Notes: generated from the letters alone by a model not told the origin. 64,000 nt of DNA from Paracoccaceae bacterium (GCA_027489375.1 JAIXZW010000005.1:186001-250000); one strand, 5' to 3'; positions 28,291-38,157 are shown, counted from the first letter of the stretch. Numbers and translations are program-made.

Positions 28291-29121
28291 TCACTTCACC
28301 GCGCCGAATGTCAGGCCACGGACGAGTTGTTTCTGGCTGAACCAGCCAAGGATAAGGATCGGCGCAATCGCCATCGTGCTGGCCGCGCTGAGTTTTGCGT
28401 AGAAAAGACCCTGCGGGGCCGAGAAACTGGCAATGAAAGCCGACAGCGGCGCCGCCTTGGTCGTCGTCAGCGTGATCGTCCAGAACGCCTCGTTCCATGC
28501 GAGGATGATGTTGAGCAGCATGGTCGAGGCGATCCCCGGCAGCGCCATCGGCGTCAGCACATAGACGATCTCGTTCCAGAGCGTCGCCCCGTCCATCCGC
28601 GCGGCCTCAAGGATCTCGCCGGGGATTTCCTTGAAATAGGTGTAAAGCATCCAGACGATGATCGGCAGGTTCATCAGCATCAGCGCCAGCACCAGACCGG
28701 TCTTGGTGTCGAAAATCCCCAGACGCTGGAACAGAAGATACATCGGGATCAGCACGCCGACCGCAGGCATCATCTTGGTGGACAGCATCCACATCAGCAG
28801 ATCCTTGGTCTTCCGCCCCGGCACGAAGGCCATCGACCACGCCGCCGGAATGGCAATCGCCAGCCCGAGCAGCGTCGAGCCGATGGAAATCACCACCGAA
28901 TTCCAGAAGAAGCGCGGGTAATCCGACCGCCCCCAGACTTCGGCATAATTCTCCAGCGTCCAGTCGGCGCTGAACAATTGCGGGGGCGACGCGACCGCCG
29001 ACGTTTCCGTCTTGAAGCTGGTCAGGATCATCCACAGCACGGGAAAGAAGATCAGCAGCGCCACGCCCCAGGCGGCGGCGGTGACAAAGATCTTGCGGCG
29101 GGTCGTTACGGCACGGGCCAT
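28291..29121 (-). CDS. smoG: Polyol ABC transporter permease SmoG
   Basis: A 276-residue MalG-type permease with six membrane helices. The coupling loop (EAA motif) is [20 protein letters not shown]. The N-terminal helix is [20 protein letters not shown]. It pairs with SmoF and starts 12 bases after its stop. Confidence 0.92.
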   Translation of the reverse strand: MARAVTTRRKIFVTAAAWGVALLIFFPVLWMILTSFKTETSAVASPPQLFSADWTLENYAEVWGRSDYPRFFWNSVVISIGSTLLGLAIAIPAAWSMAFVPGRKTKDLLMWMLSTKMMPAVGVLIPMYLLFQRLGIFDTKTGLVLALMLMNLPIIVWMLYTYFKEIPGEILEAARMDGATLWNEIVYVLTPMALPGIASTMLLNIILAWNEAFWTITLTTTKAAPLSAFIASFSAPQGLFYAKLSAASTMAIAPILILGWFSQKQLVRGLTFGAVK

Positions 29122-29133
29122 CTGTTCTCTCCC

Positions 29134-30006
29134 TTACGCGTCGAGGTGCTTGCCGATGCCGCGCATCAGGAAATAGGCCACGATATTGGCAAGGATCACC
29201 GCGATGATGCCCCCCGCCGCGGCGCGTCCGATATCCTTGGCGATCACGGCCTGCTTGTAGATCATGTAAGGCAAGGTGGTCGAAGCCGATCCCGGCCCGC
29301 CTTGGGTCGTGGTGAAGATCTCGCCGAAGATGCCGAGCAGGAAGATGGTCTGGATCAGCACCACCACCGTGATCGCCCGCGTCATATGCGGCAGGATGAT
29401 GTAGCGGAACCGGCTCAACGCCCCCGCCCCGTCCATCTCGGCCGCTTCAAGCTGCTCGGACGACAGCGATTGCAGCGCGGTCAGCAGGATCAGCGTGGCA
29501 AAGGGCAGCCACTCCCAACTCACGATGAAGATCACCGACGACATCGGATAGCTTTCCATAAACAGGATCGGCTCATGCCCCAAAGCCAGCGCGAGCGAGG
29601 CGAACATGCCGTTCTGCGGATGCATGAACAGGTTTTCCCAGATCGACGCGGCCACCGGCGGCATCACGAAAAAGGGCGAGATGACAAGGATACGCAGCGG
29701 CCCCTGCCCCCAGACGGGCTGGTCGATCAGCAACGCGATCAGGACCCCGAAGATGATGGTGATGGCCAGAACGCCCCCCACCAGAAGCAGCGTGTTGGAA
29801 ATCGCCAGCCAGAAATCGGGCGAGGTCACGAACCACGTATAGTTCCGCATCCCGACCCAACCGGTGCGGTCGGGGCTGAGCAGGCGATACATGCGGAACG
29901 AGAACCAGATCGTCATGGCCAGCGGCACGATCATCCACAGGAACAGCACGAAAACCGACGGTGCAACCATGAGCCGTGCAGCGAAACGGGAGGATTGTGT
30001 AGCCAC
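29134..30006 (-). CDS. smoF: Polyol ABC transporter permease SmoF
   Basis: A 290-residue MalF-type permease with six helices. The EAA loop is EAAEMDGAGALSRFRYIILP. The start is a GTG at 30006, with GGAGG 8 bases upstream, giving MATQSSRFAARLMV. It is separated from smoE by 153 bases carrying a stem-loop. Confidence 0.92.
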   Translation of the reverse strand: MATQSSRFAARLMVAPSVFVLFLWMIVPLAMTIWFSFRMYRLLSPDRTGWVGMRNYTWFVTSPDFWLAISNTLLLVGGVLAITIIFGVLIALLIDQPVWGQGPLRILVISPFFVMPPVAASIWENLFMHPQNGMFASLALALGHEPILFMESYPMSSVIFIVSWEWLPFATLILLTALQSLSSEQLEAAEMDGAGALSRFRYIILPHMTRAITVVVLIQTIFLLGIFGEIFTTTQGGPGSASTTLPYMIYKQAVIAKDIGRAAAGGIIAVILANIVAYFLMRGIGKHLDA

Positions 30007-30119
30007 TTTGGCCTCCGAAAGTCTGAATGGGTCAGATCGGGACGAACCCCGAAGCGGAAGCGGCCCGCACGGGCCGGTCCGGCATATGTCCGCATATCTC
30101 CCTGCGGCGCGGGAAAGGA

Positions 30120-30150
30120 ACCGGCCCCCTCTGGGAGAAAGGGGACCGGT
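30120..30150 (-). terminator. Stem-loop after smoE
   Basis: ACCGGCCCCCT (30120-30130) pairs with AGGGGACCGGT (30140-30150) with one mismatch, 10 bases past the smoE stop. There is no T tract. It probably raises binding-protein mRNA over permease mRNA, like the one after urtA. Confidence 0.55.
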
Positions 30151-30159
30151 CGTTACTGC

Positions 30160-31473
30160 TTACTTGATGTAACCGGCAGCAGTCATTTCGTCGACCGCAG
30201 CAGCCTGCGCTTCGGCAAGGGCTTCGTCGACGGTCTTCTGGCCAGCCAGCGCCGCCGAGAAGATTTCACCGACCGTGGTCGCCAGACCGGCGAACTCGGG
30301 GATCGCGACGAACTGCACGCCGACATAAGGCACCGGCTTCACAGTCGGGTTGGTCGGGTCAGCCGCGTTGATCGAGTCGATCGTCATCTTGGCAAAGGGC
30401 AGCGCCGCGTATTCCGCGTTCGCATAAAGCGAGGTGCGCGTGCCGGGAGGAGCATTGCGCCAGCCTTCTTTCGAAGCGACCAGTGCGATGTAATCCTTGT
30501 TCGTTGCCCAGTTGATGAAGGTCTTGGCAGCGTCCTTGGCATCCGACGACGACGGAACCGCAAGCGACCAAGCCCAGAGCCAGTTGGCACGCTTGCCAAG
30601 GCCCGCGTCAGGTGCCAGCGCGAAGCCGACCTTGTCCGCGAACTCCGACTGCGCCGGATCGGTCAGCGAACCGGCCGAAACCGTGGCGTCCATCCGCATG
30701 GCGCACTTGCCTTGCAGCGACAGGGTCAGGTTTTCGTTGTAGCCGTTGTTCGAAGCGCCGGGCGGGCCGTATTGGGTCAGCAGCTCGACATAGTCGGTCA
30801 TGACCGCTTTCCATTCCGGCTGGTCGAACTGGGGCTGCCAGTTCTCGTCGAACCAGCGCGCGCCATAGCTGTTCGCCATGGTGGTCAGGAAGGCCATGTT
30901 CTCGCCCCAGCCCGCCTTGCCGCGAAGGCAGATGCCGTAGATGCCCGCGTCCTTGTCGGTCATCGCGGCGGCGGCTTTCTTGATGTCGTCCCAGGTGGGC
31001 GCATCGGGAATGGTCACGCCAGCCTTCTCGGCCAGATCCTTGCGGTAGTTGACGAAGGACGATTCGCCATAGAAGGGCGAAGCATAGAGGTTGCCGTCCA
31101 CGGTCAGACCGCCGCGGATCGCGGGCAGAAGGTCATCCACGTCGTAATCGGCGGGCAGGTCGTTCAGGCTTTCCAGCCAGCCCTGCTTGCCCCAGATCGG
31201 AACTTCATAGGTGCCGATGGTGATGACGTCATACTGACCGCCATTGGTCGAGATGTCGGCCGTCACGTTCTGGCGCAGGACGTTCTCTTCCAGCGTCACC
31301 CACTCGACCTTGATGTCGGGGTGCTTGGCGTAAAAGTCGTCCATCAGGCCTTGCATGCGCACCATGTCGCCGTTGTTGACGGTCGCCACGGTGATGGTGG
31401 TTTCGGCCATAGCAGCGCCCGACAGGCAAGCCGCGACCGACGCGCCCAACAGGGCACGGTAAGTCATTTTCAT
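30160..31473 (-). CDS. smoE: Polyol ABC transporter substrate-binding protein SmoE
   Basis: A 437-residue family 1 binding protein. The signal peptide (ALLGASVAACLSGAAMA) is followed by ETTITVATVNNGDMVRMQGL. The mature domain has the two-lobed sugar-binding pattern, including YGESSFVNYRKDL and a tryptophan-rich cleft region. The ATG at 31473 is preceded by GGGAGGAC. First transporter gene of the operon smoE-F-G-K-S. Confidence 0.93.
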   Translation of the reverse strand: MKMTYRALLGASVAACLSGAAMAETTITVATVNNGDMVRMQGLMDDFYAKHPDIKVEWVTLEENVLRQNVTADISTNGGQYDVITIGTYEVPIWGKQGWLESLNDLPADYDVDDLLPAIRGGLTVDGNLYASPFYGESSFVNYRKDLAEKAGVTIPDAPTWDDIKKAAAAMTDKDAGIYGICLRGKAGWGENMAFLTTMANSYGARWFDENWQPQFDQPEWKAVMTDYVELLTQYGPPGASNNGYNENLTLSLQGKCAMRMDATVSAGSLTDPAQSEFADKVGFALAPDAGLGKRANWLWAWSLAVPSSSDAKDAAKTFINWATNKDYIALVASKEGWRNAPPGTRTSLYANAEYAALPFAKMTIDSINAADPTNPTVKPVPYVGVQFVAIPEFAGLATTVGEIFSAALAGQKTVDEALAEAQAAAVDEMTAAGYIK

Positions 31474-31497
31474 GGGTAGTCCTCCCTAACAAGCGAC

Positions 31498-31525
31498 TGA
31501 GCATTTCATCGCCTGATGAGCAATT
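31498..31525. promoter_or_regulatory. Candidate operator upstream of smoE
   Basis: TGAGCATTT (31498) and TGAGCAATT (31517) repeat 19 bases apart, and an inverted repeat TCATC-GCCT-GATGA lies at 31506-31519, 25-52 bases upstream of the smoE start codon. The spacing of two turns suits a multimeric SorC-family regulator such as the one encoded next door. No experimental support is visible. Confidence 0.4.
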
Positions 31526-31695
31526 ACCCATATCCGACCCCGATCCGTCAAGGGGGTTGTTGGGCAAAAGTTCAGCAGGCGGGCAAAAATTCTGCCGCCG
31601 AAATAATCGCAACGCGCAGACGGGGTTACGGTTCCCGTCCGCCGCGCATAAAGCTTGCAAGACATTGAAATTGCTGCGCCGCAGCGAAAACGGCC

Positions 31696-32649
31696 TCAGC
31701 CCTTGGCCAGAATCGCCCGCGCCGATGATTCGTCCGTGACGATCCCGTTGAGGATTCCGGCCTTCAGCGCGGCGCGGATCGCGGGCACTTTCGACGCCCC
31801 CGCCGCCACCCCGATGGCAGGCCGCGCCAGTCCCGGCGTGATCCGAACCCCGCCCAACCGCGTCTCGTCCGCGCTCTCCAGATAGCGCCCCTCGGCATCG
31901 AAGACCCAGCCCGCGATCTCGCCGATGGCCCCCCGCTTTTGCAGCGCCGTCAGCTCGCCCCGCGTGATGAACCCGTCCGCCAGAAGCGGCGCGTCATCCC
32001 CCATCTGCCCGACCCCGACAAAGACCACATCCGCCCGTTTCGCCAATTCACGCACCTGCCGGATCGGTCCCAGCGCGGTAAAGGCCTCGAACTCGGCCCG
32101 CGTGGTGGAAATCACCGGCATCGGCATGGGGTAATGCGGCGCGCGCACCTTGTCGGCGATGCGCATGATGACGTCGAAGAAACTCGCCGACCCGTCCGGC
32201 GCGATATTCCCGATCATCGACACCAGCCGGTGCTGCGGCGCGTCCAGCGGGGACAGGCTGTCCACCATCCCCCGAAGCGCCCGCCCCGTGCCAAGTGCTA
32301 TGACCAGCGGCTCGGGCATCGCAAGGAACCGCTCCAACTCCTGCGCGGCGCTCGGCGCGATCGCCCGCACCCCGTCCGCCCCCGCACCCAATCCCGGCGC
32401 GACCCGCGCCCGCATCAGCCCGAACCGGTCGGTCAGCGCCTGCTCCAACTCCAGACAGGCCGCGATCGGATGCTCGATCCGCACATGCACGAGGCCTTCC
32501 GCCATCGCACGGCTCACCAGCCGCTGCGCCCGCTGCCGGCTCACGCCCAACTCCTTGGCGATCTGGTCCTGCGTCATGCCCGCGACGTAATACAGCCAAC
32601 CCGCACGGGCGGCATCGTCGGATTGGCTCGGCTCGCTTTCGGGCAGCAT
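31696..32649 (-). CDS. smoC: SorC-family sugar-responsive transcriptional regulator
   Basis: A 317-residue regulator. The N-terminal helix-turn-helix (QDQIAKELGVSRQRAQRLVSR) is followed by a large SorC/DeoR-like effector domain with ALGTGRALRGMVDSLS and MIGNIAPDGSA. Such proteins sense phosphorylated sugars or polyols. It lies upstream of smoE on the same strand, with 222 bases between, and its start overlaps the stop of the HAD gene (ATGA). The symbol is by position and family in the R. sphaeroides polyol operon, and is less sure than the family call. Confidence 0.82.
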   Translation of the reverse strand: MLPESEPSQSDDAARAGWLYYVAGMTQDQIAKELGVSRQRAQRLVSRAMAEGLVHVRIEHPIAACLELEQALTDRFGLMRARVAPGLGAGADGVRAIAPSAAQELERFLAMPEPLVIALGTGRALRGMVDSLSPLDAPQHRLVSMIGNIAPDGSASFFDVIMRIADKVRAPHYPMPMPVISTTRAEFEAFTALGPIRQVRELAKRADVVFVGVGQMGDDAPLLADGFITRGELTALQKRGAIGEIAGWVFDAEGRYLESADETRLGGVRITPGLARPAIGVAAGASKVPAIRAALKAGILNGIVTDESSARAILAKG

Positions 32650-33335
32650 CAGATCACCTCGTAACTTGGCCGGAACAGCGCCGGATGCGCCGCCCTCAGC
32701 CCCGCGAAACTGTCATAGGCCGCTTCCGCCGCCGCATCCTCGGGCGGAGTCAGGTCCAGCCCCGCCAGATGGCTCCCCCCGATGAAGCGCCAGACCCGCA
32801 TCCCCGCCGCCAGCCCCGCCCGCACCCCGTTAAGACTGTCCTCGATCACCACGCAGGCTGCAGGCGCAACCCCCATCCGCGCCGCCGCATGCAGGAACAG
32901 GTCCGGCGCGGGCTTGCCCCGCTGCACTTCCGACGCGGTAAAACTCCGCCCCGCGAAAAGTCCGGTCAGCCCCGTAATCTCGAGGCTCCGCCGCATCCGC
33001 TCGGGGCTGCTCGAGGTCGCCAGACAATAGGGCAGGCGCAGCGCCGCAATCGTCTCCTCCACCCCCGGCATGACCCGCAAGTCGCGTTCAAAGGCGGCCA
33101 GAAGCCGCGCACGGTAATCCGCCTCGAACCGCTCGGGCAGATCCACCCCCCAGCGCTCGCGCACCTCTTTCAGCACCACCGGATAGGACCGGCCAAGGAA
33201 ATGGCGGCTGACAAAGGCCATGTCCATCTCGACGCCATAGCCCTTCAACTCGGCAATCAACTGCCGCGCCGAAATGACCTCGCTGTCGATCAGCACGCCA
33301 TCGCAATCGAAGATGATGAGTTCGGGGTCCGTCAT
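32649..33335 (-). CDS. HAD-family sugar phosphatase/phosphomutase-like protein
   Basis: A 228-residue HAD hydrolase of the beta-phosphoglucomutase-like group. Motif I is FDCDGVLIDSE, motif II is ATSSSPERM, the lysine is in GKPAPDLF, and motif IV is VIEDSLNGVRAG. It probably dephosphorylates a sugar phosphate made during polyol use, perhaps to tune the inducer of the regulator it is coupled to. First gene of the block, with an intergenic element upstream. Confidence 0.85.
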   Translation of the reverse strand: MTDPELIIFDCDGVLIDSEVISARQLIAELKGYGVEMDMAFVSRHFLGRSYPVVLKEVRERWGVDLPERFEADYRARLLAAFERDLRVMPGVEETIAALRLPYCLATSSSPERMRRSLEITGLTGLFAGRSFTASEVQRGKPAPDLFLHAAARMGVAPAACVVIEDSLNGVRAGLAAGMRVWRFIGGSHLAGLDLTPPEDAAAEAAYDSFAGLRAAHPALFRPSYEVI

Positions 33336-33387
33336 GCCCCGATGGTGAAAGCCAATGCGGGCAATCTGTCAACGCCTGAATATCTGC

Positions 33388-33556
33388 TCACCCCCGAATG
33401 GGGGCTGCCGCCCCCCTCGCCTTCGGCTCACCCCCTGCGAGTATTTGGGCAAAGGTGAACGGGGGAAGTCAGCCCCCTTCCTCCAATTCACACTGGCGAA
33501 AATATCCTCGGGGGGTGAATTGGCCAAAGGCCAAGAGGGGGGCAGAAAGCCCCCCT
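33388..33556. repeat. Composite intergenic element, copy 5 (both arms)
   Basis: Fills the 306-base gap between the HAD gene and the ribokinase gene. The left arm is CACCCCCTGCGAGTATTTGG (33429) and the right arm is AAAATATCCTCGGGGGGTGA (33500), with GTGAA and TTCAC between them. Outer hairpins are made of GGGGGCTGCCGCCCCC and GGGGGGCAGAAAGCCCCCC. Nothing else is seen in the gap. Confidence 0.85.
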
Positions 33557-33641
33557 GCGACGCGCGCCACGATCCCGACCCATCGTTCCGCCCCTCCCTC
33601 TCCCTCGCGGGGAGGGAGGGGCAGGCGCCGGATCGGACGCG

Positions 33642-34562
33642 CTAACCCTGCTTCGCCAGAAGCGCGTCGATCTCGGCCCGCGCGGGCATCGCGGGCGCGG
33701 TCCCCGCCCGCGTCACCGAAATCCCCGCCGTGGCGCAGCCGAAGCGGACGCAGTCGACCACGTCCCGCCCCTCGGACAAGGCCACCGCGAAGCCGCCGTT
33801 GAAGGCATCGCCCGCGCCCGTGGTTTCAACCACCTTGCCCGCCGAAATCACCGGCACATGCACCGACCGCGACCGGTCACGATACAGCGCGCCCTTGTCG
33901 CCCAGCGTGATGATCACCGCCCCGACCCCGCGATTTAGCAGCGCATCCGCCGCCTTCTCGGCTTCCGCCACGGTCGTCACGGGCAGGCCGGTCAAGCCCT
34001 CGGCCTCGGATTCATTCGGCGTCACGAAATCGCACAGCCGCAGGATATCATCCCCCAGCGTCGCCGCAGGCGCGGGGTTCAGGATCGTCTTGGCCCCGCC
34101 CGCCCGCGCAATCTCGAGCGCCCGCTTCGCCGCAGGGATCGGCTGTTCAAGCTGCGTGATGAACACCTTCGCCCCACCGATAATCGCGGCGCGGCTTTCC
34201 ACATCCTCGACCGAAATCCGCCCCGCAGCCCCTGCCGCCACGATGATCGCATTGTTGCCCGTGGCATTCTCGATGAAGATATAAGCCGCCCCCGTATAGC
34301 TTTCCGCATCCTCGGTGACGGATGGCTTCACCCCCGCCTTGGCCCATGTCCCCCGCGCGATATCGGCGAAAGCATCCTTTCCAAGCCGCGTGATGAAGGT
34401 CACATCCCCCCCCGCCATCGCCGCCGCGACCGACTGGTTCGACCCCTTCCCCCCCGGCCCGAGCACGAAGGAGTTGCCAAGGATCGTCTCGCCCATCTTG
34501 GGCTGACGGTCGGCGCGATAGGCCGTATCGGCCACGAAGATGCCAAGGATGACGATGGACAT
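33642..34562 (-). CDS. rbsK: Ribokinase-family sugar kinase
   Basis: A 306-residue PfkB-family kinase. The N-terminal motif includes GPGGKGSNQSVAAAMAGG and the C-terminal motif is TTGAGDAFNGGFA, with the catalytic Asp. The overall pattern is that of ribokinase, but the context (FucU-type mutarotase, unknown ABC sugar transporter) means the true sugar may differ. It follows the mutarotase gene by 4 bases and ends the leftward operon of the island. Confidence 0.85.
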   Translation of the reverse strand: MSIVILGIFVADTAYRADRQPKMGETILGNSFVLGPGGKGSNQSVAAAMAGGDVTFITRLGKDAFADIARGTWAKAGVKPSVTEDAESYTGAAYIFIENATGNNAIIVAAGAAGRISVEDVESRAAIIGGAKVFITQLEQPIPAAKRALEIARAGGAKTILNPAPAATLGDDILRLCDFVTPNESEAEGLTGLPVTTVAEAEKAADALLNRGVGAVIITLGDKGALYRDRSRSVHVPVISAGKVVETTGAGDAFNGGFAVALSEGRDVVDCVRFGCATAGISVTRAGTAPAMPARAEIDALLAKQG

Positions 34563-34566
34563 GGCC

Positions 34567-35019
34567 TTACTCCTCCGGCGGGATCACGCCCTTGCGGAAC
34601 ATGAAGCACCCGTAGAACCGCCGCTCGCCCGTCTGGATCACGGCATAGGCCTTGCGCGCCATGTCATAGAACGCAAAGCGCTCGATCCCGATCATCGGGC
34701 GATGCCGCCCCTCGGCCGCGTCGATCTCGGCCTGCACCTCGGCCTGCACGGGCGGCACCGTGGCGGGATCGCCCACGATCTCCATCCGTCCCGCGAAATC
34801 GTCGACAAAGGTATCCAGCGGCAGCACCGACAGGATCGCATTCGCCGCCTGCCCCGCCGTCAGGTTCTCCATCCGCAGCAGATGGCCCAACTGCGTGTCC
34901 CGCGCCACGCTGTCGGCGGGAAAGTTGGTGTCCGACAGGATCAGCACATCGCCATGCCCCATCGCCCGCAAACAGGCCAGCACCTCGGCGTTCAGCCGGT
35001 TGTCGATCCCCTTGAGCAT
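34567..35019 (-). CDS. FucU/RbsD-family sugar mutarotase, copy 1
   Basis: A 150-residue sugar 1-epimerase that interconverts anomers or pyranose and furanose forms. It has the opening MLKGIDNRL, the catalytic His in AMGHGD, Asp in LSDTNFP, and the end motif FYGCFMFRKGV. FucU members prefer L-fucose or other deoxy sugars, and RbsD prefers ribose; this one looks nearer FucU. The ATG at 35019 is chosen for its GAGGGG ribosome site. It lies between the transporter ATPase and ribokinase genes. Confidence 0.88.
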   Translation of the reverse strand: MLKGIDNRLNAEVLACLRAMGHGDVLILSDTNFPADSVARDTQLGHLLRMENLTAGQAANAILSVLPLDTFVDDFAGRMEIVGDPATVPPVQAEVQAEIDAAEGRHRPMIGIERFAFYDMARKAYAVIQTGERRFYGCFMFRKGVIPPEE

Positions 35020-35088
35020 CCGCCCCTCCCCCGAAACTTTTTGCGAAATTTCCGTGAAACTGCCGCGCCTTGGCGCATGGGTCAAGCG

Positions 35089-36141
35089 TCAGAACCGCAT
35101 CCCGCTCGTCTTGTCGAACAGATGCACCGACCCCGCATCCACAGGCGCCAGCACCGCCGCATCACCGGGCCGAAGCGTCACGCGGTTGCGGAAGACGGCG
35201 GTCAGTTCCCGCCCTGCCGCGCGGATCACCACATGCGTCTCGGCCCCCGTGGGTTCCACCACCGCGACCGTCCCCGAAAGCCCCTCGGCGGCAAGGCCAA
35301 GGTTCTCGGGCCGGATGCCATAGATCACCTCGCGCCCCTCGGCGAGCTTCAGCCCCGCAGGCACGGGCATCCTTGCCCCGCCCGCCTCGACCATCCCGCC
35401 CTTCATCACGCCTTCGATCATGTTCATGGCAGGCGAGCCGATGAAACTCGCCACGAACGTATTCGCGGGCCGGTCATAAAGATCGAGCGGCGCGCCCACC
35501 TGTTCGATCCGCCCGCCCTGCATCACCACGATCTTGTCGGCCATTGTCATGGCCTCGATCTGGTCATGCGTCACGTAAACCGTCGTCGTCTTCAACCGCT
35601 GGTGCAGCTCGCGGATTTCCGTCCGCATCTGCACCCGCAACTTGGCGTCGAGGTTGGAGAGCGGCTCGTCGAACAGGAACACCTGCGGATCGCGCACGAT
35701 GGCCCGCCCCATCGCCACCCGCTGCCGCTGCCCGCCCGAGAGCGCGCGCGGATAGCGGTCGAGATAGGGCGTCAGCCCCAGCACCTCGGCCGCCCGCGCC
35801 ACGCGCGTGTCGATCTCGGCCTTCTCCATCCCGCGCATCTTCAGCGGGAAGCCCATATTGGCCCCCACCGTCTTGTGCGGGTAAAGCGCATAGTTCTGGA
35901 ACACCATCGCGATGTCCCGCTCGGACGGAGGCAGGTTGTTGACCAGCCGGTCCCCGATGCTGATGGCACCCGAAGACACCTCCTCAAGCCCCGCGATCAT
36001 CCGCAGAAGCGTCGATTTCCCGCAACCCGACGGCCCGACGAGCACGACGAATTCCCCGTCCGCGATATCCAGATCCAGCCCGTGGATCACCTGAAGCCCG
36101 CCATAAAGCTTCTTCAGCTCGCGGATCGTGACTACGGCCAT
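35089..36141 (-). CDS. Sugar ABC transporter ATP-binding protein (MalK/UgpC type)
   Basis: A 350-residue ATPase. Walker A is GPSGCGKST, the signature is [16 protein letters not shown], Walker B is [16 protein letters not shown], and the switch His is in YVTHDQ. A TOBE-type regulatory domain covers about residues 240-350. The ATG at 36141 has GGAGG upstream. It is the only ATPase of the island, so it must serve the binding protein and permeases encoded on the opposite strand. Confidence 0.92.
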   Translation of the reverse strand: MAVVTIRELKKLYGGLQVIHGLDLDIADGEFVVLVGPSGCGKSTLLRMIAGLEEVSSGAISIGDRLVNNLPPSERDIAMVFQNYALYPHKTVGANMGFPLKMRGMEKAEIDTRVARAAEVLGLTPYLDRYPRALSGGQRQRVAMGRAIVRDPQVFLFDEPLSNLDAKLRVQMRTEIRELHQRLKTTTVYVTHDQIEAMTMADKIVVMQGGRIEQVGAPLDLYDRPANTFVASFIGSPAMNMIEGVMKGGMVEAGGARMPVPAGLKLAEGREVIYGIRPENLGLAAEGLSGTVAVVEPTGAETHVVIRAAGRELTAVFRNRVTLRPGDAAVLAPVDAGSVHLFDKTSGMRF

Positions 36142-36208
36142 CGCATCGCCTCCCCATCGTCTTGCCTGATTAGGTAGCGAAGGCGGGCGGACCTGTCCAC
36201 GCACTAAT

Positions 36209-36224
36209 CATACTAACATGTTAG
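36209..36224 (+). promoter_or_regulatory. GntR-type operator 1
   Basis: CATACTAACATGTTAG, containing the perfect palindrome CTAACATGTTAG (36213-36224). It lies in the divergent region between the ATPase operon (leftward) and the binding-protein gene (rightward). It matches the copy next to the GntR gene at 15 of 16 bases. Confidence 0.75.
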
Positions 36225-36398
36225 AATCTTGACAGGTGCCTTGCCTCGCGCCACTGTCTGCCCAAGGATTGCCGCTGCGTGGGGTTGGGAGGGCCCCTTG
36301 CTGCACACTCGACCCGAAAGGGGCCAGCGCAATCCCGGCAACCAGTCTGGAAAAGCCGACCCCCGCGGGGGCAACCGGCAGCATGGGAGGACGTTCAC

Positions 36399-38027
36399 GT
36401 GAAAGTCGAACTCTACAACGCGATGCGCTCGAAGATGAGCCGCCGCCGCCTGCTTCAGGGCGCAACCGCCCTTGGTGCCGTCACGGCGATGGGACCGCTC
36501 GGCCGACCGGCCTTTGCCGAAAGCCACGGCAATGTCCGTGCCGAAATCCTCAAGATCCCGGGCGTCGGCGCGGGCTCGCCCACCGATGCCGACTGGCAGA
36601 AGGTCGGCGAGATGACGCTCGGCGCGACCAAGGCCAACGTGGCCGAAGGCGAATTCGCCGGCGTCGAACTGACCTTCATGGGCCTGAACAACCAGAACCT
36701 GCACAACCTCCTGTTCCGCGGCTTCCTCAAGCCTTGGGAGGCTTATACCGGCGCCAAAATCAACTGGATCGACCTCGCGCAGGCCGATTACAACCCGCGC
36801 CTGCAACAGGCCATCGCCACGGGCACCGTCGACTTCGACATCATCGAGATGGGCGCCCCCTTCGAAGGCGACACTGCCGGCAAGGGACTTCTGGACGAGA
36901 TGCCCGACTGGGTCAAAGCCCAGATCGAGATGGACGACTACGTGAACTACCTCAAGGCACCCGTGGGCACGTGGAACGGCAAGACCTACCGCATCACCAT
37001 CGACGGCGACTGCCACACCTACGCCTACCGCACCGACTACTTCGGCGAGGGTGCCATCGGCGGGGCCGAAGTGCCGAAGACATGGCAGCAGGTCAACGCC
37101 GTGTCGAAAGCGGTGCTCGGCCAGACCGACCCGCTCACCGGCCAACCGGCCTTCGGCTATCTCGACCCGCTCAAGGGCTGGGGCGGCTTCGGTTTCTACT
37201 TCCTCGAAAACCGTGCGGCGGCCTATGCCAAGCATCCGGCCGATCCGGCATGGCTGTTCGATCCCGACACGATGAAGCCGCGCGTCAACAACCCCGCATG
37301 GGTTCAGGCGATCCAGGACGTGATGGACCTCATCGCCGCCAACGCCTATCCCGCCGACCAGATCAACGCCGACCCCGGCACCACCGCCTTCTCGCAATTC
37401 CTTGCGGGGACGGGTTCGATGCTGATGTGGTGGGGCGATGTCGGCTCCAACGCCCGCACCTCCGACAGCTCGGTCGTGGGCGATGTGGTGGGCTTCGGCA
37501 TCAACCCCGGCTCGGACAAGGTCTACAACTCCAAGACCGGCGCGTGGGAAGAGACCTATAACGAAGCCCCGAACATGGCCTACCTCGGCTGGGGCATCTA
37601 CGTCACCTCGCGCGTCTCGGGCGACGAAAAGAAGCGCAAGGCCGCATGGTCCGCCGCAGCCCACCTCGGCGGCAAGGACATCTCGCTCTGGACGGCAGCC
37701 TATCCGTCCGGCTTCCAGCCCTACCGGAACTCGCACTTCCAGTATGACGAATGGGAAGCCGCCGGCTACGACCGCGCCTTCATCGAGGATTACCTCGGCT
37801 CGAACGCCGACAGCTACAACCACCCCAACGCAGCCATCGAACCCCGCATCCCCGGCATCTTCCAGTATTACTCGGTCGCCGAGGACGAACTGGCCAAGGG
37901 CTACGCCGGCCAATACAAATCGGCACAGGAAACCGCCGACGCGATTGCAGCCGCGTGGGAGAAGATCACCGACCAGATCGGACGGGACAGCCAGATCGCG
38001 CTGTATAAGGCAAGTCTGGGGATGTGA
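36399..38027 (+). CDS. Sugar ABC transporter substrate-binding protein (twin-arginine signal)
   Basis: A 542-residue family 1 binding protein. The N terminus carries a Tat-type signal: SRRRLLQGATALGAV and the AFA-ES cut site. It is longer than most sugar-binding proteins (about 420), with an acidic, tryptophan-rich mature domain. The start is a GTG at 36399, with GGGAGG 8 bases before; a longer open frame upstream lacks a ribosome site. It ends at a strong terminator, so it is its own transcription unit. The substrate is unknown. Confidence 0.88.
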   Translation: MKVELYNAMRSKMSRRRLLQGATALGAVTAMGPLGRPAFAESHGNVRAEILKIPGVGAGSPTDADWQKVGEMTLGATKANVAEGEFAGVELTFMGLNNQNLHNLLFRGFLKPWEAYTGAKINWIDLAQADYNPRLQQAIATGTVDFDIIEMGAPFEGDTAGKGLLDEMPDWVKAQIEMDDYVNYLKAPVGTWNGKTYRITIDGDCHTYAYRTDYFGEGAIGGAEVPKTWQQVNAVSKAVLGQTDPLTGQPAFGYLDPLKGWGGFGFYFLENRAAAYAKHPADPAWLFDPDTMKPRVNNPAWVQAIQDVMDLIAANAYPADQINADPGTTAFSQFLAGTGSMLMWWGDVGSNARTSDSSVVGDVVGFGINPGSDKVYNSKTGAWEETYNEAPNMAYLGWGIYVTSRVSGDEKKRKAAWSAAAHLGGKDISLWTAAYPSGFQPYRNSHFQYDEWEAAGYDRAFIEDYLGSNADSYNHPNAAIEPRIPGIFQYYSVAEDELAKGYAGQYKSAQETADAIAAAWEKITDQIGRDSQIALYKASLGM

Positions 38028-38058
38028 TACGGGTCTGACTCGGTCGGTTTGCAGCAAT

Positions 38059-38092
38059 GCTCGGCAAGGAAACTTGCCGAGCGTTTTTTTTG
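38059..38092 (+). terminator. Strong rho-independent terminator
   Basis: GCTCGGCAAG (38059-38068), GAAA tetraloop, CTTGCCGAGC (38073-38082), then GTTTTTTTTG. A 10-base perfect stem with eight T: the best terminator in the window. It cuts the binding-protein gene off from everything to the right. Confidence 0.95.
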
Positions 38093-38157
38093 TTGGCACG
38101 TTGCACTTGAGTGAAAAGATGTGCGTCGACGTCAGTGTATGTGCGAGGTAGCGAGTA

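Noticed and set aside
28153..31479. Very long open frame on the plus strand (over 1100 codons) across the smo genes
   Set aside because: Shadow of smoG, smoF and smoE; composition is arginine/histidine-rich and no family is recognisable.
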